Positions 16,541 to 26,221 of a stretch of DNA of 64,000 bases are shown piece by piece; positions within the stretch are counted from its first letter, which is position 1, and every line of letters begins with the position of its first letter. The position numbers and the translations under genes were made by a program. Under the pieces are notes generated by a model, which ran no database searches, had not been told where the DNA came from, and was given only the letters and a program-made list of their open reading frames with translations. The stretch spans positions 7,822-71,821 of the forward strand of contig JAYSQZ010000044.1 in the NCBI GenBank assembly GCA_043721315.1, in the 5' to 3' direction. Source of the DNA: Elstera sp043721315 (GTDB taxonomy: Bacteria; Pseudomonadota; Alphaproteobacteria; Elsterales; Elsteraceae).

Positions 16541-17692
16541 ATGCGAATTCTTCACGTCGCGAAATTCTATCCGCCCGCCTTTGGCGGTATGGAAACGGTC
16601 GTCGCCAGTATGGCCGAAGGCGTTGCCGCCTTGGGGCATGAGGTGATTGTGCTGGTCCATGCCGATGATGGCGACACCCGCCCGCGTTATCCCGCCCCCG
16701 GCGTCACCGTGTTGCGCGCACCCTATAAGCTGGCTGTTGGCAGTTTGGCCCTCTCGCCCGCCTACGCTCGGCTCTACCGGCAGTGGAGAGCGTGGGCCGA
16801 TGTTGTGCATGTCCACACCCCCTTTCCCATCGCCGACTTGCTGATGACGCTGTGGCCACCGAAAGCCCCGGTCGTAGTGACGTGGCACAGCGATATCGTG
16901 CGGCAAAAGTTGTTGAAATACGCGGTCGCGCCACTCGCGCACCGCCTCTGCCGACGCGCAGCGGCAATCCATTGTTCAGCAGAGTTTATTCGGCGCGATT
17001 CAACCTTCCTGCCGCCTTACCGCGAAAAAATTCGCGTGATCCCATTTGGTCGCGCTGTGGAGAGTTTCACGGCTGCCGCCGCCGATGAGGCCGCGAAAGC
17101 CGCCACCCGCGCCGCGCAAGGCGGGCGTTTTGCCCTCGCGGTGGGGCGATTGGTTTACTATAAGGGCTTCGATATTCTCCTTCAGGCTGCCGCCACCCTG
17201 CCCGATTTACGGCTGGTGATTATCGGCGAGGGGCCGATGCAGGCGGAGCTTGAGGGGATGATTGCGGCCCTCAATCTCGCAGGCCGGATAACACTGCTCG
17301 GCGGGGTTTCCGCCGGGGTGCTGGCCGCCCATTATGCTGCCGCCGATCTGTTCGTGCTGCCCTCCACGCACCGTTCGGAAACTTTTGCGCTGGTTCAGGT
17401 GGAGGCGATGGCGGCTGGGTTGCCGGTCATCAACACGCGCCTGCCTACGGGCGTTCCCGAAGTTAGCCCCGATGGGGTGACGGGGCTAACAGTACCCCCC
17501 AGTGATGCGCGCGCACTGGCGGCAGCGCTGCAAACCCTCTGGAACGATGCCGACCTTCGGCAGCGGTTCGGGAAGGCTGGGCGGGCACGGGCGCTTACCG
17601 TTTATAGCCAATCCGCCGCCGCCGAGCGCTTCGTTACGCTCTACGAAAGCGTGCGGTCGCCCGCCGTCCCGTTCCGTCCATCCGATGAATGA
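16541..17692 (+). CDS. Glycosyltransferase family 4
   Basis: A 383-residue GT-B fold sugar transferase for the polysaccharide. The N-terminal domain opens with HVAKFYPPAFGGMETVV, the usual GT4 acceptor-side pattern. The C-terminal domain has AVGRLVYYKGFDILLQA and VIIGEGPM, and the donor-binding E-x7-E motif is in SETFALVQVEAMAAG. The donor sugar is unknown. The gene is monocistronic on the plus strand. Its last 59 bases overlap the end of the convergent polymerase gene. Confidence 0.9.
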   Translation: MRILHVAKFYPPAFGGMETVVASMAEGVAALGHEVIVLVHADDGDTRPRYPAPGVTVLRAPYKLAVGSLALSPAYARLYRQWRAWADVVHVHTPFPIADLLMTLWPPKAPVVVTWHSDIVRQKLLKYAVAPLAHRLCRRAAAIHCSAEFIRRDSTFLPPYREKIRVIPFGRAVESFTAAAADEAAKAATRAAQGGRFALAVGRLVYYKGFDILLQAAATLPDLRLVIIGEGPMQAELEGMIAALNLAGRITLLGGVSAGVLAAHYAAADLFVLPSTHRSETFALVQVEAMAAGLPVINTRLPTGVPEVSPDGVTGLTVPPSDARALAAALQTLWNDADLRQRFGKAGRARALTVYSQSAAAERFVTLYESVRSPAVPFRPSDE

Positions 17693-18953
17693 GCACGCCC
17701 ATCGCCAGCAGCGCGCTAATGACATAAAGCCCCTGCGACGCGACGAGAAAGCTGGTGATCGGCATGAGAAACAGCACGATGGACATATAGGCCGTTAGCG
17801 GAAACCAGGCCGTTGGGTGCCGAAAAGTCGCGCGCCACAGCAGCGAGAGTACGAACCCAAAGATCATCATAAACACCGGGCCACCCCAGTGATAATCTAT
17901 AAATAACGGCACAAAGAAGCTCGCGTACACCCCAACACGAATATCAAGCGTATTGATCGTATCATTCACCGACGTATCGCCGATAACTAAGCCGAAAAAT
18001 TTATAAATATGAAAGAAATTATAGGCGCCCCATAGCGGCTTTTCCGGCAACCGGTCGAAGATATACAAATACTCATACCCAGAATGGCAATAATACTGTG
18101 TGAAATGTACGATTAAGCTGACGATTGACGTCATAATTCCCTGATTTTCGATGAGATAAGACAAAGCAAAATCATTCGGAGGCACTGTAAAGGCATAGCC
18201 GGAGTTTTGACTCGACGTATAAAAATCCTGCCCCATCGATTCGACGCGAATTTCAAACATTAAGAAGAACAAGTTTAGCATCAAGAATGCCGCAACAATC
18301 ACGACCAACCGATTCCGCAACCACCGGAGATCATCAACCAAGATAGACCGAGTGATGAGAATAAACCCCAGGCTCACCGCCATTTGAGAACGGGTGCCAG
18401 AAATAATCGACTCGAAAGACGGATACAGAAAAATCAGCATTGCCAGCGCGCCAAGCCACCAGCGCCGCTCGGTTTTAGGCAGGCAGTAATAGAAGAAGAT
18501 CATGCCGAAACAAATCGGATAAATCACCGCGCTCGCCGCCGATAGCGGCGAGGCGCTCGTTGCCTCCAACTGCGCGCGCACCGAGGCGAAATCTTCACCC
18601 AAGGGCACGCCGCGCAGGATGAACCGATCCACCATTCGCATCGCCACGCCCAAACTGGACAGACCTAAGGCGATCAGAAACAACGGCTTAGGAAGCGGAG
18701 CCGTTAGCAACAGGCGCGCAGGAAGCGGTTGCGGGAACAGTGTGTGGTACAGAATCGCGCCCACCGCAAGCCCCCCATAGCAGGCCAACGCATAGACAAT
18801 TGCCCAGGTGGACGGATCGGCCACGGTCGAGCGCAGCGGGGCGAACAGCGCCAGCACGAGATAGGTGAGCAGCCCCAAAAACGCGACGCGCACGGGTTCG
18901 AGTTGCCGAAGATAGGCCCCAGAGAGGCGAATGGGTGCCGCCGGATTTTCCAT
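17634..18953 (-). CDS. Wzy-like oligosaccharide repeat-unit polymerase
   Basis: A 439-residue inner-membrane protein with about 11-12 hydrophobic segments and a large soluble loop in the last third (around YSHSGYEYLYIFDRLPEK-like sequence), as in O-antigen/exopolysaccharide polymerases. The start at 18953 has AGGGCGG upstream; an ATG 54 bases earlier is possible. In the Wzx/Wzy pathway it would join flipped repeat units on the periplasmic face. It is transcribed opposite to the rest of the export genes and overlaps the glycosyltransferase tail-to-tail by 59 bp. Polymerases diverge strongly in sequence, so this call rests on topology and neighbours. Confidence 0.75.
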   Translation of the reverse strand: MENPAAPIRLSGAYLRQLEPVRVAFLGLLTYLVLALFAPLRSTVADPSTWAIVYALACYGGLAVGAILYHTLFPQPLPARLLLTAPLPKPLFLIALGLSSLGVAMRMVDRFILRGVPLGEDFASVRAQLEATSASPLSAASAVIYPICFGMIFFYYCLPKTERRWWLGALAMLIFLYPSFESIISGTRSQMAVSLGFILITRSILVDDLRWLRNRLVVIVAAFLMLNLFFLMFEIRVESMGQDFYTSSQNSGYAFTVPPNDFALSYLIENQGIMTSIVSLIVHFTQYYCHSGYEYLYIFDRLPEKPLWGAYNFFHIYKFFGLVIGDTSVNDTINTLDIRVGVYASFFVPLFIDYHWGGPVFMMIFGFVLSLLWRATFRHPTAWFPLTAYMSIVLFLMPITSFLVASQGLYVISALLAMGVLIHRMDGTGRRATARFRRA

Positions 18954-19138
18954 GACTACCGCCCTCTCGCGTACAATCTTAACGATTAAGGTGTGCCCCG
19001 CACGCATATTACCCCGAACACCCTCACCGTAACACACATCACAAACCATAAAGAATCACGCTTGGTCAATTGGTTATAGCATTCTTCTACAGAATCGGTT
19101 AAACATACGCCGAACTGTTTGACAGCGGATATTCGCCC

Positions 19139-20464
19139 ATGAACGCTCCTAACTGCCCCTTTTCCCGCACGCTTTTGGCGCGCCTTCTGGCCGCAACCCT
19201 TGTTGCCTACGCAAGTGCTGCGGGCGCGCAGACCTATCAGCGCCCGATTATACCGCAGAATGAGCCGGCTATTGATCCGACGGATCGCCGTGGTGAAGAT
19301 CAGTTGGGCGTGATGACGCGGGAATATAACGACTTCAAGGCTCCTGGAATCGGCGTGAGCGGCTTTACGCTAACACCGCGCCTAACCACCGATGTTGGTT
19401 TTAATAATAATGTCTATGCGCAGTCCAAGGACACAAAGAGTAGCGCTATCGCTACTATCGCCCCAGAAGCAATTTTGCGCTCGCAGTGGTCCCGTCACCT
19501 GTTAGAAGCAACGGGGCGTGTAGAAGCCAAGCGCCATGCCTCAACGAAGGGAGAGAACGTCGAGAACTATCGCTTCTCCCTCGGCGGCGGGCTGGATGTT
19601 ACGAGCGATACACAGCTTTCGGGCTTGATCAGGCGTGAACGGCAGCATGATTTGCGCGGCGATCCCGAGAGTGCCAGCCGGGCAACGGAAGCCGCCGCCA
19701 TCGACGCAACCGTCGGCGAAATTGGCCTTCGGCATCGGTTCGGGCAATTCAACGTCAGGCTAGAGAGTATATTCCGAGATTTTGAATATCAGTCTGTTAT
19801 GGGCGGCGATGGCAACCTGATTGACGGCGATAATCGGAGCTTCATGACAATCGGCAACCAAGGACGCTTAAACTACGAGGTCAACCCCGATTTCACGCTG
19901 TTCGGTGAAGGCGCGTGGCAAACCCGGCAGTACGACCGCGCCTCGGGCAATGGTCTAAAAAACCGCAACTCGACCGGGCCAGAAGTCGGGGCTGGGGTCA
20001 ATTTCGCCCTCAGTGCGATCTGGTCCGGCGAGATTGCCGTAGGCTATGCCCAGCGCAACATTGAAGACAAGAGCTTCGGCAGTGTCTCGGCGATGACGGC
20101 GCGGGCACAGTTGCTATGGAACATGACCCGTGCAACCTCCATCCGCGCGCAAGCATTGCGCGGAATTGGGGAAGCCGCCGTTGGCCCCTCCATCGCCTAT
20201 GTTTCAACGACCTATTGGCTGGGGGTAGAGCACCAATTGCAGTCCGATCTTCTGGTGGGGGCTAATATCTCGACACGAACGCTCGATTACGCCAAAAGCC
20301 GGGAAGAAACCGATATTCTGTCGGTCGGGGCGCGAGCGACTTGGCTCATCAACCGTAATTTCCGCGCCCAGGCTGAATATAACTTTAGCCACCGCGACGG
20401 GATGACCTCGGAGTCGAATTTTAACCGGAATATCGGTATGCTGCGTCTTGTTTCTAGTTTCTGA
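19139..20464 (+). CDS. Outer-membrane beta-barrel protein of an exopolysaccharide locus
   Basis: A 441-residue protein with a signal peptide ending at about ASAAGA|QT. It has a periplasmic N-terminal stretch, then a long strand-rich region in which aromatic and charged residues alternate (TPRLTTDVGFNNNVYA, LLEATGRVEAKRHAS, FTLFGEGAWQTRQYDRAS), ending in a strand that closes with phenylalanine. This fits the BBP2_2 beta-barrel family often found beside alphaproteobacterial exopolysaccharide export genes. It may form or assist the outer-membrane exit. It is the first gene of a five-to-six-gene plus-strand operon. Confidence 0.8.
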   Translation: MNAPNCPFSRTLLARLLAATLVAYASAAGAQTYQRPIIPQNEPAIDPTDRRGEDQLGVMTREYNDFKAPGIGVSGFTLTPRLTTDVGFNNNVYAQSKDTKSSAIATIAPEAILRSQWSRHLLEATGRVEAKRHASTKGENVENYRFSLGGGLDVTSDTQLSGLIRRERQHDLRGDPESASRATEAAAIDATVGEIGLRHRFGQFNVRLESIFRDFEYQSVMGGDGNLIDGDNRSFMTIGNQGRLNYEVNPDFTLFGEGAWQTRQYDRASGNGLKNRNSTGPEVGAGVNFALSAIWSGEIAVGYAQRNIEDKSFGSVSAMTARAQLLWNMTRATSIRAQALRGIGEAAVGPSIAYVSTTYWLGVEHQLQSDLLVGANISTRTLDYAKSREETDILSVGARATWLINRNFRAQAEYNFSHRDGMTSESNFNRNIGMLRLVSSF

Positions 20465-20488
20465 ACCAGGGTGATCTGAGACCCCTCA

Positions 20489-21052
20489 ATGATCGACCGG
20501 CGCCATTGCCTGCTGTTGCTGTCGGCCTCCCTCGCGGCGGGGTGGGTAGGGCAGGCGTGCGCGCAAACGCCAACCCTGGCAGAGACAAGCATAGCTGAGT
20601 ATCGCTTAGGGCCGGGCGACCGGGTTCGCATTCAGGTGTTTAACGAGGCCGACCTGTCGGGTGATTACGATATAGACGGCACGGGTATCATCTCGCTGCA
20701 ATTGATCGGACAAATGTCGGCGAGCGGATTGCGGGTTACGGACCTAGAAGCGACCATCGTTAAAGCCTTGAGCGGTGGCTATCTAAAAAACCCGCGCGTC
20801 ACGGTTATAGTCCTCACCTATCGCCCCTTCTACATCTACGGCGAAGTGCGCCAACCCGGCGGGTTTCCCTATGTAAATGGAATGCGCATGGTGAACGCAG
20901 TCGTGCTGGCCGGCGGCTATACCCCGCGCGCACGGCAGGGCCGTTTGCTCATCATCCGGCTCGTGAATGGGCAAAAGACCGAGCTTGAAGGGAATGACGA
21001 TACCCCCGTGCTGCCGGGCGATATCATCCGCGTTCCCGAGCGTTTTTTTTAA
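20489..21052 (+). CDS. Polysaccharide export protein, Wza-like
   Basis: A 187-residue periplasmic/outer-membrane export protein. The signal peptide ends near CAQTPT; a true lipobox is unclear. The Poly_export (PES) domain follows (EYRLGPGDRVRIQVFNEADLSG), then a SLBB-type domain (FYIYGEVRQPGGFPYVNGM and ILAGGYTPRA-like sequence). It is shorter than E. coli Wza (379 residues) and lacks the C-terminal helix that forms Wza's outer-membrane pore. The beta-barrel protein encoded just upstream may supply that pore. The 12-bp gap to the next gene indicates an operon. Confidence 0.9.
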   Translation: MIDRRHCLLLLSASLAAGWVGQACAQTPTLAETSIAEYRLGPGDRVRIQVFNEADLSGDYDIDGTGIISLQLIGQMSASGLRVTDLEATIVKALSGGYLKNPRVTVIVLTYRPFYIYGEVRQPGGFPYVNGMRMVNAVVLAGGYTPRARQGRLLIIRLVNGQKTELEGNDDTPVLPGDIIRVPERFF

Positions 21053-21064
21053 GCGAGGGGGCCG

Positions 21065-23248
21065 ATGACGCAAATCCAACCCTCCGCACCCGTTCCGGCA
21101 CAAATCACGCTCCCCCTGCCGCCGCCGCAGGAAGAGAATGAGTTGCTGAACCTGGGGCGCTTGCTAGGGATGATCCGGCGGCGCTTACCGATCATGCTCA
21201 TCACGTTCGGAATCATTACGGTCTCCACCTTGCTGTGGGTGATGGCCCAACCCAACGGCTATACCGCAGAAGCCTCGTTAGCGCTCGATACGCGCCGAGT
21301 AAACGTTCAAGAAATTCCAAATTTTGTGACTGGGGTAACGCTGGATTTTCCCATTGTGCGAACTGAGGTGCAGGTTCTGCAATCCTGGCCGCTGGCCGCG
21401 CGCGTGATGCAAACCCTGGATATAGGCAATCACCCAGAATACAGCAGTCGGCGCCTCGGAACGCTGGCGCGGTTGAGTAAGTCGCTCGACCTGCCCGATG
21501 CTGTTCAAGACCTGTTCACGCCCGCCCCCGGCCCACCGCTGGCGATGGACGAGCTTGTCGGTCAGTTCAATAAAAACCTGTCGGTCATTACCGATGGCCG
21601 CTCTTATGTCATTCGCGTTCAGTTTCGTTCGGCCGATCCGGCCCTGGCCTCTGCCGTCGCCAATCAGCTGGTCACTTTATACCTATCCGGCCAGGAAGAA
21701 GAGCGCGTTCAGACCATTAAGCGCATCAATGGCTGGCTAAACGAGCGTGCGGAAGAGCTTCGCACACAGGTTCGCCGCTCGGAAACCGCCGTTCAACAGT
21801 TTCGTCAGCAGAATAATCTGGCCGAGTTGAAGGGCAATAGCGTCTCTCAGCAGCAAATCAGCGAGCTATCCAATCAACTCATCCTCGCCTCGGCAGAGCG
21901 GGCAGAGAAAGAGGCGCGCCTGCGCCAGATTCAGCAAGGCCGGGGGAATAGCAACGCTATCAACATCGGTGAAGTCATGAACTCATCGCTGATCGCCCGC
22001 CTGCGCGAACAGGAAGCCCAGGTGATTCGGCGCGAGGCGGAACTAACGGATCGCTACGGCGAAAAACACCCGACAATGATCGCTGTGCGCGCCGAACGGG
22101 ACGATTTGCGCCGTAAAATTGATCAAGAAATCGCTAAAATCGCCCAATCAATTAGTGCCGAAGCCGATATTGCCCGCGCCCGCGAAGGCTCGTTGCGGGG
22201 CAATCTCGATGGCTTACGCCGTCAAGCCGCGCAAGCCAATCCTGCCGAAGTGCGCCTACGCGAGCTTGAACGCGATGTGGACGCCAACCGCGCCGTGCTA
22301 GACGCCTTCCTAACCCGCATTCAACAGGGCGCAACCCAAGAAAATTTCGTCAACCCCTCCGCGCGCGTCGTCTCCCCAGCGCAAATGCCGAAATCTGCCG
22401 ATCAACCGCGCTCCGGGTTGATTATGATTATCGCCGCTATCGTCGGTGCCGGGCTGGCCTTCGTTCTGGCTGTGCTGATTGATGCGTTCGACCGTACCGC
22501 CCGTTCTACCGAACAGTTGGAACGGGAAATTGGCGTGTCTTGCCTTGGGTTAGTGCCGCGCACGGGACGGCTGAGTAATCGCGCCGATATGGTGCTGAGC
22601 CAACGGGCTGGCCTGTTTGCCGAGGCCATTCGCTCCGTCCGCGCTGCGCTTAAGGTCTCTTCGGTCGGTGCGCCGCCAAAGGTGATCTTGCTGACCTCAG
22701 CGGTTGCTGGGGAGGGCAAGAGCTTGATCGCCCTCAGCCTTGCCCGCTCGGCAGCGCTGGACGGCAGCCGTGTGCTGCTGATCGACTGCGACTTCCGCAA
22801 TCCCACCGTCGCCCGCGCGCTGAAGGTTCCGGCGACGAATGGGCTGGATCACCTCCTAATTCACGGCAATTCTGGCGGCTCGCCGATCCGAACCGATGAT
22901 GCCAGCGGCCTGCATTTCATCCCCACCGAAGCCGCGCCCCACAAAGCGCAAGAGTTGCTCGGCGGGCGGCTGTTTGCGGGATTGTTGAAAGAAGTGCGCC
23001 GCCATTACGATCTCATCATTCTGGACTGTCCGCCCGTCGCCACCGTGTCGGATACGCTTCTCATCGCCCAGCAGGCCGATGCGACGCTGGTGGTCGCCCA
23101 GTGGCGTAAAACGCCAACGCATATGCTGAACCGCTCGGTGCGCCGCCTCGCCCAAGGGCATAGCCGCGCGGTTGCCCTCGTTTTGAACCGGATTGATCCG
23201 GGGCTGTTCGATCGCTATACGCGCGGTCGCCGCCTGTCCCTCGATTAG
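21065..23248 (+). CDS. Polysaccharide co-polymerase with tyrosine-kinase domain, Wzc-like
   Basis: A 727-residue inner-membrane protein controlling chain length and export. A Wzz domain has membrane helices at about 38-58 and 455-478 and long periplasmic coiled coils between them. The cytoplasmic BY-kinase domain has Walker A in SAVAGEGKS (about 546-554), Walker A' in LLIDCDFRNP and Walker B in LIILDCPPV. The C-terminus (DRYTRGRRLSLD) has only one tyrosine rather than the tyrosine cluster of E. coli Wzc, so any autophosphorylation control would differ. It is followed four bases later by the flippase gene. Confidence 0.92.
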   Translation: MTQIQPSAPVPAQITLPLPPPQEENELLNLGRLLGMIRRRLPIMLITFGIITVSTLLWVMAQPNGYTAEASLALDTRRVNVQEIPNFVTGVTLDFPIVRTEVQVLQSWPLAARVMQTLDIGNHPEYSSRRLGTLARLSKSLDLPDAVQDLFTPAPGPPLAMDELVGQFNKNLSVITDGRSYVIRVQFRSADPALASAVANQLVTLYLSGQEEERVQTIKRINGWLNERAEELRTQVRRSETAVQQFRQQNNLAELKGNSVSQQQISELSNQLILASAERAEKEARLRQIQQGRGNSNAINIGEVMNSSLIARLREQEAQVIRREAELTDRYGEKHPTMIAVRAERDDLRRKIDQEIAKIAQSISAEADIARAREGSLRGNLDGLRRQAAQANPAEVRLRELERDVDANRAVLDAFLTRIQQGATQENFVNPSARVVSPAQMPKSADQPRSGLIMIIAAIVGAGLAFVLAVLIDAFDRTARSTEQLEREIGVSCLGLVPRTGRLSNRADMVLSQRAGLFAEAIRSVRAALKVSSVGAPPKVILLTSAVAGEGKSLIALSLARSAALDGSRVLLIDCDFRNPTVARALKVPATNGLDHLLIHGNSGGSPIRTDDASGLHFIPTEAAPHKAQELLGGRLFAGLLKEVRRHYDLIILDCPPVATVSDTLLIAQQADATLVVAQWRKTPTHMLNRSVRRLAQGHSRAVALVLNRIDPGLFDRYTRGRRLSLD

Positions 23249-23252
23249 CCCG

Positions 23253-24506
23253 ATGTCGCGCGGTCGCCGTATCGGAACGGCGCTCTCCTTCTTGGCCTCC
23301 TATGGCATCGCACGTGGCTTGGCCTTTCTGGGGCCACTGCTGCTGGCACGCCTGTTGACTGCCGAAACTTATGGCGGGCTAGAACTCGCCTTATCGCTCG
23401 CCGCCTTGATCGGCAGTGCGGTTGGCCTCGGTGTGCCGCAAGCGGCCCCCCGCTTGAAGCTGATCTTAGGGCAGGCCCGAATTGCCGATGTGCTGGCCTT
23501 CGCCTTCCTCCTGTCCGCCTTGCCGCTGCTAATAGCGAGTTGGCTGACGGCGTGGGCGGGGCTGTCTTGGGTGCTGACGCTAACGCTGGGTCTCGCCGTT
23601 CTTTACGGCGGCCAATATGGGTTGAGCTTTTGGGCGCGCGTGGAGGGGCGGAAGTTTCTCTCCACCTGGGTTGATAATGGCACGCTGCTGCTGTTAGGGG
23701 TGGGTGCCGCTCTGCTGACCCTTGCGGCAGTAACGCCGACCGCGCGCGACCTGATTGGCAGTGCCTGGGCGCTGGCCGTCCTGCTCGGTCTACTGGGACT
23801 TGGCGTGCTTGCGGCTCTCCGCCCCAAAGGATTGCTCACTCTGTGGCGGGGCGCGCTGAAGGAAGGGCTGCCGTTGCTGGCGACCGGGTTAGTGCTCGCC
23901 GCCTTCGCAGCCGCGCCGCGCTTATTGGCCGGGCGATTTTTGCCCCTGGCCGATGTCGGCGCACTCGCCTTCGCGGGCCGTCTCTGCCTGCTGCTGCTGG
24001 TCGTGCATCAACTGTTGATGACGTGGCATTTCCGCAATCTCTACACGTGGCCCGCCGAACGCTGCGATAAGGTTTTCGCAGGGTTGCTCAGTGGTCTTGC
24101 GCTGCTGGGTACCGCGATCATGCTGGCGTGGCCGATGGTCGCCCCGCTGCTGGCCCCAGATTACCCGCCGCTCCCCCGCCTCGTCGTCGGGCTGGTCGCA
24201 ACGCAGACGATTCTGTGGATTGGGTTGGCGCTGTTTGAGGCGATGCTGGGCCGCCAGGGGTTAGGGGCACGGGCGGCACCGATTCTGGCGCTCGTTGGGG
24301 TTCTCGGCTGGGGCGCTCTCGAAGCCGGGCTGCTCGCGCTCCCCGCCTCGCCGCTCTTGATCGCGTTGGGAAGCTGTGGCCTGTTGGCGGCTGGTGTTGG
24401 CGCACAGTGGCTGCTGTTGCGCCAGTCCGGTCTTGTGCTGCCCCGCGCCGGGCTGGCCTTGGCGCTGGTGAGTTTGCCGCCCCTGGTGGCGTTGGTGCCG
24501 CTTTAA
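23253..24506 (+). CDS. Polysaccharide flippase, Wzx-like
   Basis: A 417-residue inner-membrane protein with roughly 12 hydrophobic segments, of the MATE/MOP exporter type that flips undecaprenyl-linked repeat units. The N-terminal SFLASYGIARGLAFLGPLLLARLL segment is typical of the oligosaccharide flippase family. The chosen ATG lies four bases after the kinase stop; the longer frame that overlaps the kinase gene has no ribosome site. Even this start has a weak one, so translational coupling is likely. Composition is extremely leucine- and alanine-rich. Confidence 0.8.
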   Translation: MSRGRRIGTALSFLASYGIARGLAFLGPLLLARLLTAETYGGLELALSLAALIGSAVGLGVPQAAPRLKLILGQARIADVLAFAFLLSALPLLIASWLTAWAGLSWVLTLTLGLAVLYGGQYGLSFWARVEGRKFLSTWVDNGTLLLLGVGAALLTLAAVTPTARDLIGSAWALAVLLGLLGLGVLAALRPKGLLTLWRGALKEGLPLLATGLVLAAFAAAPRLLAGRFLPLADVGALAFAGRLCLLLLVVHQLLMTWHFRNLYTWPAERCDKVFAGLLSGLALLGTAIMLAWPMVAPLLAPDYPPLPRLVVGLVATQTILWIGLALFEAMLGRQGLGARAAPILALVGVLGWGALEAGLLALPASPLLIALGSCGLLAAGVGAQWLLLRQSGLVLPRAGLALALVSLPPLVALVPL

Positions 24507-24526
24507 CACGAAGGACGTGAGGATCT

Positions 24527-25285
24527 ATGCGCCGCCTGCTCACCGCGCTGATTTGCCTGCTGTTGCCCGCCCGCTTAAAACCGCCGCTGCTGCGGCTGTT
24601 GGGGCACCGGGTCGCGGCTTCCGCTCGCATTGCGCCGTCGCTCATTCTGGTGAACCGATTGGCTTTAGGAAAATCTGCGCGCATCGGCCCTGGCAATGTT
24701 ATTCTTGCGCGGCGGATTGTGCTGCGCGAACGCGCCTATATCGGCTACGGCAATGTGATTTTAGGGCCGCTGTGTGTGAGCTTTGCGCCGATGGGGGCCG
24801 TCGGCAACCGCAATGTCGTGCTCCGTAGCCGCGCCCCGAGCCTTGCTTTGGGGGCCGTGCTGTGGCTTGGGGAAGGCTCCAAGATCACCGCTGGCCATCA
24901 TATTGATCTCACGCGCAGCATTCGCTTTGGAGAATGGTCCACGCTGGCCGGCAAAGGCTCGCAGGTTTGGACGCACGGGTATATCCACCTCAGCACGGGG
25001 CAAGGGCGCTCGCGGGTTGATGGGCGGGTTGCGATTGGCGATAATGTCTATATCGGCGCGGGGTCTGTGGTAGGGCCGGGGATTACGATTGCAAACAGAG
25101 TTAGCGTTGGCGCGCTCTCCAGCGTCGCAACAGACCTGCTGGAGCCGGGCTTGTGGGTGAGCCAAAAACTGCGCCATATAGCGCTAACACCAGAAGAGCG
25201 GGTTGCGCGACTTCCCATCATCTCGCCGCCCGAAGAGCGCGAACAGGTGCGCTGGAAAGGCCCATCTCGCCCAGATAAAGCCTGA
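24527..25285 (+). CDS. Hexapeptide-repeat acyltransferase
   Basis: A 252-residue protein with a left-handed beta-helix. Repeated [LIV]-G-x4 hexapeptide turns run from about 45 to 205 (ALGKSARIGPGNVILA, YIGYGNVILGP, VAIGDNVYIGAGSVVGPGITI). The final GPGITIANRVSVGALSSV is typical of sugar O-acetyltransferases. The hydrophobic N-terminus (LLTALICLLLPARLKPPLLRLLG) suggests membrane association. It probably acetylates the polysaccharide repeat unit or a lipid-linked sugar. It is the last gene of the plus-strand export operon. Confidence 0.82.
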   Translation: MRRLLTALICLLLPARLKPPLLRLLGHRVAASARIAPSLILVNRLALGKSARIGPGNVILARRIVLRERAYIGYGNVILGPLCVSFAPMGAVGNRNVVLRSRAPSLALGAVLWLGEGSKITAGHHIDLTRSIRFGEWSTLAGKGSQVWTHGYIHLSTGQGRSRVDGRVAIGDNVYIGAGSVVGPGITIANRVSVGALSSVATDLLEPGLWVSQKLRHIALTPEERVARLPIISPPEEREQVRWKGPSRPDKA

Positions 25286-25320
25286 GAGTTAGAGTTGCGT
25301 GCGTTAAGTCGGATGCAGTT

Positions 25321-26214
25321 CTAGCTTTTCAAATAAAAGCGATTCACGAATGGATCAAACCCCGGCGGCAGCGCGGCCACGGGTTTAGCGGGCGCGTAGG
25401 GCAGGCCCATCAGACAGTAGGTGACTTGGAAGATCAGCCGAGGCCGATCGCGCGGCGGCAACCCCCGGTGAAAGCCGTAGGTGTTTTCGAGAAAGCAGTT
25501 TCCCGCCGGGCCAGTAAAATAAATTTCAGCCCCCAGTTCTGCCGCTTCCCGATCCGTATAACGGCGAATGGCAAGATGGGTAGTGCTATCGTGGGAGCCT
25601 GGAACATAAACATGCGGGCCGCTGCGCTCGTCCACATCGGTGAGATAGAGGAAGAATTTATAGAAAGCCCAATCGTCCACATCGCGGTGAAACTGCTCGG
25701 CGTGCTCGGGCGTGCCATCGCCAGGCAAGGACCACCAAGCGGCAAGATAACCGATACTCGGTTTACAGCCGAACAAGGCTTCAAGTCCCGCCAACAACCT
25801 TGGATGATTGGCCAGGGCGACCGCATGGGGTGCCGCAATCACGGTCGCGGCCTCAAAATAAGCTACATGAGTTTCAGGCTTCGCCTCGGTCAGCGGCATA
25901 AAGCGCCCCAACGTCGGGCGATACGGATCATGGGCCTCGTGCGCGCAGAAATAGGCGCGCATCTCCGCCACCTGCTCCGGCGTTACCAATCCCGTCAGCA
26001 TATGATAGCCCTGGCGGCGCATATCCTGAACCAGCGCTTGAGTTTCCAGCGTTTCTGCCGGGCCGCTGGACTGAGGCCGACGGCGCGCGATCCAACGGGC
26101 CACTGCCGCGCGGCGCTGGGGCGCTAAAACGTGCCGCTGGACCTCGAAGCCCCAGTAATAGGGCGAGGCCATCAAACGGCTGCGACGTAGGATTTTTTCG
26201 AGGAGAGACCGCAT
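25321..26214 (-). CDS. Phytanoyl-CoA dioxygenase family oxygenase
   Basis: A 297-residue Fe(II)/2-oxoglutarate oxygenase of the PhyH family. The facial triad can be placed with HxD in QFHRDVDDW (about residues 170-172) and the distal His in YGFHRGLPP (about 253), followed by an Arg likely to bind 2-oxoglutarate. VYVPGSH lies between them. Its substrate is unknown. The gene sits in a minus-strand operon with an acyltransferase (seven-base gap) and the WecA-like initiating transferase, so it may hydroxylate a sugar, lipid or acyl group of the polysaccharide. Confidence 0.82.
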   Translation of the reverse strand: MRSLLEKILRRSRLMASPYYWGFEVQRHVLAPQRRAAVARWIARRRPQSSGPAETLETQALVQDMRRQGYHMLTGLVTPEQVAEMRAYFCAHEAHDPYRPTLGRFMPLTEAKPETHVAYFEAATVIAAPHAVALANHPRLLAGLEALFGCKPSIGYLAAWWSLPGDGTPEHAEQFHRDVDDWAFYKFFLYLTDVDERSGPHVYVPGSHDSTTHLAIRRYTDREAAELGAEIYFTGPAGNCFLENTYGFHRGLPPRDRPRLIFQVTYCLMGLPYAPAKPVAALPPGFDPFVNRFYLKS

Positions 26215-26221
26215 AGCCTTC

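Noticed and set aside
25426..26127. 233-codon plus-strand open frame.
   Set aside because: Shadow of the PhyH-family gene; composition is basic and shows no conserved motif.
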